Below, in pieces: positions 16,137 through 23,505 of a stretch of DNA of 24,738 nucleotides. A program made the position numbers and the translations under genes. Position 1 is the stretch's first letter, and every line of letters starts with the position of its first letter. The notes beneath the pieces were generated by a model. The model was given only the letters and a program-made list of their open reading frames with translations. It was not told the DNA's origin and did no database searches. Source of the DNA: an uncultured Clostridiaceae bacterium (GTDB lineage Bacteria; Bacillota; Clostridia; TANB77; CAG-508); assembly GCA_958402495.1 (NCBI GenBank), contig CATXTS010000016.1, positions 1-24,738 on the forward strand, in the 5' to 3' direction.

Positions 16137-17367
16137 TTAGGTTTCTGTTAGTAAGAAACCAGATTGAACATTGCTATCTACTTTAACGGTAAAAAATGAA
16201 TTTTCATAAGCATTTAGCCAATTATAAGCCTCAAATTCTTTTGTAGTAGTAAACAGCATAAGTGCTTTTTTTCCAAAACCATTGATATCGCTTTTTAATT
16301 CTTTAGCAGTACGATACAAATAAGCTGAAATAGCTGATTCTAGATAGGCATTCACCTGCTCAGAGATGCTATCTAATACAGCAGAATCCAGATATTTTGA
16401 ATCACTTTTCATAGAATAGATACGTCCTTTTAATTTAGAGGAAACTGTAATATAAGGAGTTCCATTAACCAGTTCTACTTGACTAGTTGTAGAAGTATTA
16501 GGATATAGATAAATGTCAATGTAAGATTCCTCTTCTTCTGGGTCAGGAATCGTAATTAAAAATCCATTAATATCATTTCGAACAATAGAAAAACAAACCG
16601 TTTCCATAGCATTTAATTCACCAACAAGTGTGTCCTCTTTAAAAACTGCAAGCCCAATATTTTCGGCACCTCTTTTTCCAGAAATACTGGTTTCATTAGA
16701 CTTTATAAGTACACTTTCTTGAGGATTACTACTGCTGGTATTAAGCTGCTCATCCGCATTCTCTATCAGACCACCTAAAATAGCATTAGGCTCACAAGTT
16801 TGACAAGTCAAACGATTAAAGAACTCTCCAATGGTAGAATTAGAAGTATAGCCAGTATATAAACTAGAATTAGGAAAAATCTCATAATATTTAGTAAGCA
16901 AAGTTTCTAAGCTAGGCTTTGAATTTTCAATATACGTTTTAGCTTCACATTTACTAATAATCATATTAGCAGAAGGACGAATTTGAATATTGTTAACTAA
17001 ACTATAAATTTCATCAGAAATACCCTGTGAAGCAATCTTTTCAGAAAAAACAATTATCTTACAATGGGATAAATTTAATTGTTTTCCAATATAACTATTC
17101 ATTAAATTAATGGCTGTATCTATGGAACTTGTCTCTACCGTATTAATAATAGAAGGACTTTCTTCAGTAGAGCCAGATTCTGTTACAGAAGATGGCTTTG
17201 TAAACTGAAAGCTTACCTTTAAATTGTGATGACTACCCTCATCAATACCGAATAGCTACTACAAATGCTAAATTATCAATAGAAAAGCTAGTATAAGAAG
17301 CGGAAAAGGCAATGATAAATACAATAATTAAAATAAGCATAAACATTCTTTTAATAATCTTATCTAT
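16137..17367 (-). CDS. gerC: Ger(x)C family germination protein, split over two frames (+1 shift at CGG)
   Basis: GerC-type subunit of a nutrient germinant receptor, exposed on the outer face of the spore inner membrane. The zero frame begins with a signal-like helix (MFMLILIIVFIIAFSAS from the ATG at 17346) and runs through SIDNLAFVVAI. It then meets CGG at 17250-17248 and stops at TGA two codons later. Skipping the C gives AIGIDEGSHHNLKVSFQFTK and an uninterrupted GerC chain to TAA at 16137-16139, about 402 residues from 17346. The C-terminal domain (SGKRGAENIGLAVFKEDTLVGEL onward, given in part) is typical. There is no lipobox cysteine, unusual for GerC. The best ribosome binding site (AGGTG, 17379-17375) points to an ATA codon at 17367-17365, seven codons before the first ATG. 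No other lesion is visible. Confidence 0.8.
17248..17250 (-). other. CGG codon at the +1 frameshift site of gerC
   Basis: Minus-strand context is GCT ATT C GGT ATT GAT. In the zero frame CGG is codon 33 (from the ATG at 17346) and TGA follows after one further codon. In the +1 frame the chain reads A-I-G-I-D-E-G, which is conserved in GerC proteins. Confidence 0.8.
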
Positions 17368-18465
17368 GGTAAATCACCTACTTTCTTTTTCCTTTTTTTC
17401 CAATAAGCTAAAATTAGAATGCCTAAACATAGTATAAAAGTAAAACCGTAGTACAATATAAGGATAGAGATTTTGCTCATAATATTTAATTGCTGCATAA
17501 TCATTAGGCGCTAAGGCAATAGTTAACATAAGTAAAGAGAAAATATAAGCCGTAGGCTTTGTATCTTTAATGTTCGAAATCCTTTGAAAAGCCATCATGG
17601 ATAATTTGGAAGCAATGGTCAAATAACAAGCAAAAGCCATTATCCACAACAATAAAAAGGCAGACTCCAACCTTTGAAAAAAGGTACCCAGTTCAATATA
17701 CCTAGCAATAGAATATAAAGGCATAATTTCATTAGTTTGGATAAACGAAGAAAAGATAAATAGGATAATAGCTACACTTAGTAGAATATAAAGAAAAGTA
17801 ATAATAGTAGAAAGCAAACATACCTTTTTAAACTTTTCAGGTTTCTTCAATAAAGGAGGAAGAAAATAAATACAAATCATACCACCAAAAGCATATAAAT
17901 TGGTTAGACCTAGTACAAAGGTATTTATAAAACCATCTCCTAAAATAGGAAACATTTTCTCAGGTGTAAAATCTTCAAAACTAGTAACAAACATAAAAAT
18001 AATACTTACCAATACCATAGGAATAATAATCAAAGTAGTTTTCAAAGAAGCATGAAAATCTAAACGATTTACAATACCAATAGCTATCACAAAAAACATT
18101 AATAAAAAACTTATATTGGTCATTGGATAATAGACAATTTTTAAAGCTTCACAAAAACTACGAAGCATGATACTAGCAGAAATCATAAAATAAGCAATAA
18201 ACAATAACCCCATAATCTTTTGAAAAACTGCGCCACCTAAAAAACGAGACACATCTAAAATATCTTGACCAGGAAAATGATTAAGGAGTTTATAAATAAG
18301 AAATACCAAACTTAAAGCCACTAAACCTATAAAAAAAACATTCAAAATAGCAGCAGATTTGCTTTGCATGACTAACTCCCTAGGAAGAGACAAAATCGTA
18401 TGTGCAATGACGATAGAAAGAATTAAAACAATTGCCTCAGCAGTACTTATCTTAGAATATTGCAT
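17364..18465 (-). CDS. gerB: GerB-type germinant receptor permease subunit with +1 shift near the C-terminus
   Basis: Membrane subunit of the germinant receptor, an APC-superfamily-like protein with about ten helices that likely binds the nutrient. It starts MQYSKISTAEAIVLILSIVI, with AAAGGAGG 10 bases upstream and 3 bases after gerA. In the zero frame it ends at TGA 17374-17376 (363 residues) with a polar tail (RFYFYTMFRHSNFSLLEKKE), which does not fit a last membrane helix. At codon 340 the frame meets CGG (17448-17446). Skipping the C gives GFTFILCLGILILAYW, a proper final helix, then a basic tail ending VGDLP and TAG at 17366-17364, for 366 residues. That stop overlaps the likely gerC start region, as expected in a tight operon. 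I report the +1 end. Confidence 0.85.
17446..17448 (-). other. CGG codon at the +1 frameshift site of gerB
   Basis: Minus-strand context is GTA CTA C GGT TTT ACT. The zero-frame codon 340 is CGG. In the +1 frame the sequence turns from polar to a hydrophobic final helix followed by a basic tail. Confidence 0.8.
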
Positions 18466-18468
18466 AAA

Positions 18469-20160
18469 TTAAAAACCTCCTTTCTTCCATTTCATACTAA
18501 TTTTATCTTGTGTTTTTTCCTTTTTAGGGTCTAAAAAAGAAGCACGATATTCTTGTTTCCAAATAGGTGGGATAAAATAACTATTTCCACGACTATGCGC
18601 AATTGGGTCTATGGGCAAAGTAAACGGTACACCAAATGATGTTAAATTAGATAACATAGAAATATAAACGAATAAGCCTAAACTAATACCTAAAAATCCA
18701 GCAATATAGCCTAACAAAATAAAGACAAAGCGAAACAATCTTAAATGAAAACCAAAAGCAAAATCAGGAATAGCAAAAGAAGCAATACCGGTAATCGCTA
18801 CAATAATAATTAAAATAGGACTCACAATATTAGCACTAACAGCAGCCTGTCCTAGAACTAAAGCACCCACAATACCAATGGTAGGACCTATTGGACTAGG
18901 TACTCTTAAACCTGCCTCTCGTATCAGCTCAAAAGACACTTCCATAACCAAAATTTCTACAATAACAGGAAAAGGTACATTTTGTCTAGATGCCAAAATG
19001 GAAAATAACAACTCTGTTGGTAAAATCTCCTGATGGAAACTAGTAATAGCAATATAAATACCAGGCAACAACAAAGTTAAAAAAGCAGCTAAAAAACGAA
19101 GAGTTTTTAAAAAATTGGCAAAATAAGGTTTTAAATTATTATCTTCAGGAGAAGACATAAAATCTTTTAAAGTAGAAGGCATAATAATAGAATAGGGGGT
19201 ACCGTTTACAATGACAGCCACACGACCTTGTAATAAATAATGGGTTGTCTTGTCAGGTCTTTCTGTTAAAAGCACCTGTGAAATTCCTAAAGTATCCTCA
19301 TCACAAATCAACTGCTCTAACTGACCAGCAGAAAGAAGAGAGTCAATGGCTAAATTATGCAAACGATATTTTACCTCATTAATTAAATCATCATTAGCAA
19401 TATCTTGCATATAGCAAACGGCACATTTGGTTTTAGTAATCTTACCAACTTCCACACTCTCTACAATCAAATTTTCATTATTAATAATTCTACGAAGTAA
19501 AGAAGTATTTGTCCTAATATTTTCTGTAAAAGCCTCATGAGGCCCTTTAATAACCGTTTCATTTTGAGGTGTATCCACACTTCTTTGTTTAAACCCTTTT
19601 ACCTCAATATCAAAAGCTAAAGAAAGTGTATCAATAAAAAGCGCACAATTTCCAGAATTCACACCAGAAAAAATAGAAGAAAACTCTGCAAAAGTTTCCA
19701 CATTATTTTGAGGAAGCAAACAACTAGAAATATACTCTACTATGTCAAATCTTTTAACTTTACGAACCGTAATATTGTTTGTTACGGCCTCAGAAATAAT
19801 ACGGTCTGGGTCCCCTTGATACGTATTAGAAACATTGCGAAGCATCAAAGGATTTAAAATAAAATCATTAATTAATTTAGAATCCACCATTCCATCAATA
19901 AACAATAAGAAAGCTTTATACTGTTTATTTCTAGCATATAAAGTAAATTCACGAATAATAATATCACTATTAATTAGAGTATTATATTTAGCCTTTACAA
20001 AATCCAAATTTACCTGTAAACTAGGAAAAATTGTCTTAGACATATTAGGATTTTGAGAATTATCTTCTACTTGAACAGGTCTAGCATCTTTTTCAGGTAA
20101 AGAAAAATGATATTCCCTTTCCGGTTTCCAAGCAAATAAATCCAGTATTTTTTTTAGCAT
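18469..20160 (-). CDS. gerA: GerA-family spore germination protein
   Basis: Large subunit of a nutrient germinant receptor in the spore inner membrane. The first 400 residues or so are a hydrophilic domain typical of GerAA proteins. About five membrane helices follow (from FLAAFLTLLLPGIYIAIT to GISLGLFVYISML) with the conserved stretches ILASRQNVPFPVIVEI and REAGLRVPSPIGPTIG. The C-terminus ends in a basic cytoplasmic tail. I start at 20160 (MLKKILDLFAWKPERE) because AAAGGTGG lies about 11 bases upstream. The frame stays open to an ATG at 20406, but that would add 82 residues unlike the family and run through repeat sequence. The 563-residue length is slightly long. It heads the operon gerA-gerB-gerC-small protein. 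I found no convincing forespore sigma-G promoter. Confidence 0.93.
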   Translation of the reverse strand: MLKKILDLFAWKPEREYHFSLPEKDARPVQVEDNSQNPNMSKTIFPSLQVNLDFVKAKYNTLINSDIIIREFTLYARNKQYKAFLLFIDGMVDSKLINDFILNPLMLRNVSNTYQGDPDRIISEAVTNNITVRKVKRFDIVEYISSCLLPQNNVETFAEFSSIFSGVNSGNCALFIDTLSLAFDIEVKGFKQRSVDTPQNETVIKGPHEAFTENIRTNTSLLRRIINNENLIVESVEVGKITKTKCAVCYMQDIANDDLINEVKYRLHNLAIDSLLSAGQLEQLICDEDTLGISQVLLTERPDKTTHYLLQGRVAVIVNGTPYSIIMPSTLKDFMSSPEDNNLKPYFANFLKTLRFLAAFLTLLLPGIYIAITSFHQEILPTELLFSILASRQNVPFPVIVEILVMEVSFELIREAGLRVPSPIGPTIGIVGALVLGQAAVSANIVSPILIIIVAITGIASFAIPDFAFGFHLRLFRFVFILLGYIAGFLGISLGLFVYISMLSNLTSFGVPFTLPIDPIAHSRGNSYFIPPIWKQEYRASFLDPKKEKTQDKISMKWKKGGF

Positions 20161-20246
20161 AAAACCAAGTACCACCTTTTCGAAAATCTTTTTTAAAATC
20201 TTTTTTACTATCTTTTCCAAATTATCATTTTCTATACATAAACAAT

Positions 20247-20270
20247 GGGGGACGGTCCTTTTTTGTTTAC
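20247..20270 (+). repeat. GGGGACGG-type repeat fragment upstream of gerA
   Basis: The segment gggggacggtcc followed by a T-run shares GGGGACGG with the palindrome at 22087-22131, and its tail tttgtttac resembles the flank ctgtttac of that palindrome. It lies in the divergent gap between gerA and the kinase gene. It may be a decayed or half copy of the same repeat family. Confidence 0.4.
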
Positions 20271-20351
20271 TATTCAAAAGTAAAAAATAAGTATAAAAAA
20301 TAAAGAAAATACTTCCCTTTTTTCTAGAAAGTGTAGTACAATAAGGACACA

Positions 20352-20383
20352 TATCAAAGAATGGAAAGAGCCATTCTTTGATA
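20352..20383. promoter_or_regulatory. Perfect inverted repeat upstream of the TGS-kinase gene
   Basis: Arms 20352-20364 and 20371-20383 are perfect 13-base reverse complements around aaagag. No T-run follows on either strand, so it is not a terminator. It lies 22 bases upstream of a TATAAT box (20406-20411) that has no clear -35 partner. An operator for one or both divergent genes is possible. Confidence 0.45.
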
Positions 20384-20439
20384 CATGTTATGAACAGATA
20401 TGTCATATAATCAGAAATACTTAAAGGAGAAATGAAAAA

Positions 20440-22080
20440 ATGAAAATTGTATATGAAGATAAGATGCTACAAGTGCAGGAAAATGTAACCGTTATAGAGG
20501 CTTTAAATGTAGAAATCAAAAAAGCAAAGGTAGAAGTAATTGCGTGTAAGATTAATCATGAAGTAAAACCATTAAATTATGTTTTACAGGAAGAAGATAA
20601 AGTAGAGTTATTAAATGTATCCGATAGAGATGGGGCTAGAATTTATACAAGAGGGCTTTTATTTATTATGGCTATGGCATTTCATGAAGTTTATCCAGAG
20701 GCACTTTTGACAGTAAATTATCAATTACATAGTAGTATGTTATGTGAAATTTATAAGACCATTCCTACAGTAGAGATGATTGAAAAAGTCAGGGAAAAGA
20801 TGCAAGAAATTATTGACCAAGATTTACCTATTCAAAAAGTAGAAATGTCTAAGGAAAAGGCTTTAGAATTTATGGAGAAAGAAAATACGATTATTGGTAA
20901 GATGCAAATTGAGAATATGGAAAAAGAGGATGTGTCTTTCTATTTCTGTGAGGAGTATTTTAATTATTTTTATGGAGTGATGCCTATTTCAACAGGATAT
21001 GTAAAATGCTTCGATATCATGAAATATCATGATGGCTTTTTAATACGTTATCCAAGTAAGAAACAGCCAACTGTAATTGAAAAATATCAAGAAGGTAAAA
21101 AATTACTAGCTACATTAGAAGAATATGAAGATATATACAGAGTATTGGGAATTTGCACCTTAGACAAGTTAAATAAGTTAGTTAGAGAAGGAAAAGCTAA
21201 GGAATTAATTTTACTTTCAGAAGCATTACATGAAAAGAAAATATCCCAAATCGCAGATAAAATTGCAGCTGATAGAAGGAGAAAAGTCATTCTAATAGCA
21301 GGACCATCTTCTTCTGGAAAGACTACTTTTGCTAAAAGGTTAGGAATTCAGCTACGATTAAATGGACTAAAACCAAAAACGATTTCTGTTGATAATTATT
21401 TTGTAGAAAGAGAAGAAACACCAAAAGATGAATTAGGAAATTATAATTTTGAGGCAATTGAAGCAGTTGACTTATCTTTATTAAATCATGATTTAACAGC
21501 TTTATTAAATGGGGAAGAAATAGCCATGCCAACTTTTGACTTTAAAGAAGGACATAAAATATATAAAGGAAACAAAATGTCTTTAGCCGCAGATGAAGTA
21601 CTAGTGATGGAGGGGATACATTGTCTAAATGATAGATTAACCAAAGCAATTCCAAAAGAACAAAAATTTAAAATTTATATTAGTGCTTTAACGGTTTTAA
21701 ATATAGATTACTATAACCGTATTTCTACAACAGATACGAGAATCATTAGAAGAACGGTAAGAGATAGCCAGTTTAGAGGATATCCAGCAGAAAAAACATT
21801 AGCAGCATGGTATTCTGTAACAGAAGGAGAAGAAAAAAATATTTTTCCATATCAGGAGGAAGCAGATGTCATGTTTAATTCTTCTCTAATCTATGAATTT
21901 AATGCATTAAAAGAATATGCACTACCATTATTTGAAAAAATAGGAAAAGACAGTAAGGAATATGCAGAAGCTAAGAGATTAGCAGAATTTTTAAAATATT
22001 TTGAACCAATATCTGTAGAAGATGTCCCTAAAAACTCTCTATTACAAGAATTTTTAGGCAATAGTTTATTTGAATATTAG
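20440..22080 (+). CDS. TGS/SAD/uridine-kinase-like fusion protein (nucleoside kinase)
   Basis: A three-part fusion widespread in Clostridia and annotated as a nucleoside or uridine kinase. Residues about 1-63 are a TGS domain. About 65-200 resemble the second additional (editing-like) domain of threonyl-tRNA synthetase, including a YPEALLTVNYQLHS segment. About 283-500 form a P-loop kinase like uridine kinase/phosphoribulokinase, with Walker A G288-P-S-S-S-G-K294-T, ISVDNYFVERE, and VLVMEGIHCLND as the Walker B region. The biological substrate is not established. AAAGGAG at 20423-20429 lies 10 bases before the ATG. The HxxxH editing motif of true ThrRS is not preserved as far as I can see. 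It is transcribed divergently from gerA and convergently with the thioesterases. Confidence 0.88.
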   Translation: MKIVYEDKMLQVQENVTVIEALNVEIKKAKVEVIACKINHEVKPLNYVLQEEDKVELLNVSDRDGARIYTRGLLFIMAMAFHEVYPEALLTVNYQLHSSMLCEIYKTIPTVEMIEKVREKMQEIIDQDLPIQKVEMSKEKALEFMEKENTIIGKMQIENMEKEDVSFYFCEEYFNYFYGVMPISTGYVKCFDIMKYHDGFLIRYPSKKQPTVIEKYQEGKKLLATLEEYEDIYRVLGICTLDKLNKLVREGKAKELILLSEALHEKKISQIADKIAADRRRKVILIAGPSSSGKTTFAKRLGIQLRLNGLKPKTISVDNYFVEREETPKDELGNYNFEAIEAVDLSLLNHDLTALLNGEEIAMPTFDFKEGHKIYKGNKMSLAADEVLVMEGIHCLNDRLTKAIPKEQKFKIYISALTVLNIDYYNRISTTDTRIIRRTVRDSQFRGYPAEKTLAAWYSVTEGEEKNIFPYQEEADVMFNSSLIYEFNALKEYALPLFEKIGKDSKEYAEAKRLAEFLKYFEPISVEDVPKNSLLQEFLGNSLFEY

Positions 22081-22086
22081 GAATTT

Positions 22087-22131
22087 AGGGGACGGGGTAT
22101 ATTTGTTTAAAACAAATATACCCCGTCCCCT
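22087..22131. repeat. 45-bp perfect palindrome between convergent genes
   Basis: Arms 22087-22108 and 22110-22131 are perfect 22-base reverse complements with one central base. It begins 6 bases after the kinase stop and ends 5 bases before the thioesterase stop. It may block transcription in both directions, but no T-run follows on either strand. It resembles REP-type dispersed repeats and shares GGGGACGG with 20247-20254. Confidence 0.85.
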
Positions 22132-22136
22132 CCTGT

Positions 22137-22859
22137 TTACGACAATTTAATAATAGCGTGTAATTGCTTTTCATCTTTACTTTTGATAGTGATATAATGG
22201 GATTTTTCTACTTTTGTATATAAGCAAATTAAATCTTCTCCTAGTTTGGCTTCTTTTTTATACATGATTTCTATATTTGAAAAGTTTGATTGATTATATA
22301 CATCTTCTGGTAAGGCTTCATAGGCTAAGTCTAGATAACATAGGTTATGCATATGATGGTTAACATCGATATTACTACGTAGTACGGTATAAGAATAACG
22401 GTGGGTATAATGAAGGGGGTCTTTTAGCTTTTCTACTTCTATTGTTTCAAATACAGACTTAGGATTTGGTTGGTATTTTTGAACTAGGTCTTCCTCTATT
22501 TTGGTTAGTCCTTTATCTATATGAATAAGTGCCCATTTAGATGTAGCAACAGCAACCAATTCCTCTTTTTCATTATACATTTCAAAGTCACGATAAGAAT
22601 AGAATTTTTGTGAATAGCGAGACCAAGTTTTGACAGTAACCATTTCACCATAGGTTACTCTTTTTAGTACTTGCATCTTCCAATGTAATAAAATCCATGT
22701 TAAATGTGTCTGCTCTATATTTTTTAATCCGTAACCAACTTCATCAGAGTGTAGACCTCCAATGTCTTCAAAATAGCCTAAAATGGCTTTGTTGGTTATT
22801 TCATTAGATGTGCCTACGTCACGTAATCCAATTTGAAATGTGTGCTTATAAAATGCCAT
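22137..22859 (-). CDS. Acyl-ACP thioesterase (FatA/FatB-like)
   Basis: Hydrolyses acyl-acyl carrier protein to release free fatty acid. The 240 residues form two hotdog folds, as in plant FatA/FatB and bacterial relatives. The N-terminal half has the substrate-binding pattern (GGLHSDEVGYGLKNI, then TWILLHWKMQV). The second half holds the catalytic segment NIDVNHHMHNLCYLDLAYE with D165, N167 and H169. AAAGAGG lies about 7 bases before the ATG. It follows the YbgC-like thioesterase gene with 19 bases between the inferred +1 stop of that gene and this start, so the two form an operon. The stop codon sits directly beside the palindrome at 22087-22131. Confidence 0.9.
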   Translation of the reverse strand: MAFYKHTFQIGLRDVGTSNEITNKAILGYFEDIGGLHSDEVGYGLKNIEQTHLTWILLHWKMQVLKRVTYGEMVTVKTWSRYSQKFYSYRDFEMYNEKEELVAVATSKWALIHIDKGLTKIEEDLVQKYQPNPKSVFETIEVEKLKDPLHYTHRYSYTVLRSNIDVNHHMHNLCYLDLAYEALPEDVYNQSNFSNIEIMYKKEAKLGEDLICLYTKVEKSHYITIKSKDEKQLHAIIKLS

Positions 22860-22878
22860 ATTATTACCTCTTTACTTT

Positions 22879-23308
22879 CTATTTTTTATTTTGGGGTTCT
22901 ATTGTGTTTTCCATGATTTGATAGACTTCTGGATGTACTTTTTTAGTATTGATAGGTCTTAAATCTTTTCCGAACTAAAGCATGCATAGTAGAACCTGTA
23001 TGAATAGGAATAGGGTCATCTTTTTGGTAGATTTCATAAGAAAATTCTACTTTAGCAGGCGATAGTTTACTAATTTGGGTTCTGACTTCTAATTCTTCTT
23101 CGTAATGAGCAGGCTTGCGATAATGACAGTGTAAGTCTATTAAAGGTGTTAAGACACCAATTTCCTCCATTTTACTGTAGGGTAAACCAGCTTGTCTGCA
23201 AAAATCAGTACGTGCTACTTCATACCAGATAGGGTATACACTATGATGGACAATTCCCATTTGGTCTGTTTCGGCATAGCGTACAGTAATTTGACTTTTC
23301 GATATCAT
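22879..23308 (-). CDS. YbgC/FcbC-type acyl-CoA thioesterase with +1 shift near the C-terminus
   Basis: Single hotdog-fold 4-hydroxybenzoyl-CoA thioesterase family enzyme acting on acyl-CoA or acyl-ACP. The catalytic signature is YAETDQMGIVHHSVYPIWYE with Asp15. In the zero frame it ends at TAA 22943-22945 after 121 residues with an odd tail (RKRFKTYQY). Codon 113 is CGG (22972-22970). Skipping the C gives GKDLRPINTKKVHPEVYQIM and then ten more residues to TAG at 22881-22879, for 142 residues. The tail pattern G-x-x-RPIN-x-K-K-x-x-PEVY is the normal family C-terminus. AAAGGAGG at 23325-23318 lies 9 bases before the ATG, and a strong promoter precedes it. I report the +1 end. Confidence 0.85.
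22970..22972 (-). other. CGG codon at the +1 frameshift site of the YbgC-like thioesterase
   Basis: Minus-strand context is TTA GTT C GGA AAA GAT. The zero-frame codon 113 is CGG. The +1 frame gives A-L-V-G-K-D-L-R-P-I-N, the conserved family C-terminal pattern. Confidence 0.85.
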
Positions 23309-23349
23309 TTTGTCGTTCCTCCTTTGCTATATTCTTACATATAGAGGAA

Positions 23350-23378
23350 AGTATAGCACAATTACAAATAAATGTAAA
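23350..23378 (-). promoter_or_regulatory. Extended -10 promoter of the thioesterase pair
   Basis: On the minus strand TTTACA (23378-23373) and TATACT (23355-23350) are separated by 17 bases. A TG one base upstream of the -10 box makes it extended. Confidence 0.75.
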
Positions 23379-23422
23379 CTAACAATGACCTTAAAAATGA
23401 AAAATGAAAATGAAAATTTTTA

Positions 23423-23451
23423 TTTACTTTTTTTGGCGTTTCTTATACAAT
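23423..23451 (+). promoter_or_regulatory. Promoter of the radical SAM gene
   Basis: TTTACT at 23423-23428 and TACAAT at 23446-23451 are separated by 17 bases. It is divergent from the thioesterase promoter 45 bases away. Confidence 0.55.
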
Positions 23452-23505
23452 AAAATAAACATAAGAAGAAAATAGAAGGATAGGTTATAAAGGAGAAAAA
23501 ACAAA

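Noticed and set aside
16137..17102. gerC as a shorter intact gene starting at ATG 17102
   Set aside because: This start is inside the conserved domain, lacks a signal region and a ribosome binding site, and the upstream sequence continues the GerC pattern in the same frame back to the CGG site.
16137..18465. gerB and gerC as ordinary pseudogenes or assembly errors
   Set aside because: Each has one inserted C and no other decay, and the same CGG context recurs in an unrelated gene at 22972. I keep error as a live alternative that raw reads can settle.
20161..20406. Extension of gerA to an upstream ATG, giving 645 residues
   Set aside because: The added 82 residues are unlike GerA proteins and include the inverted repeat and GGGGACGG repeat sequence; a good ribosome binding site favours 20160.
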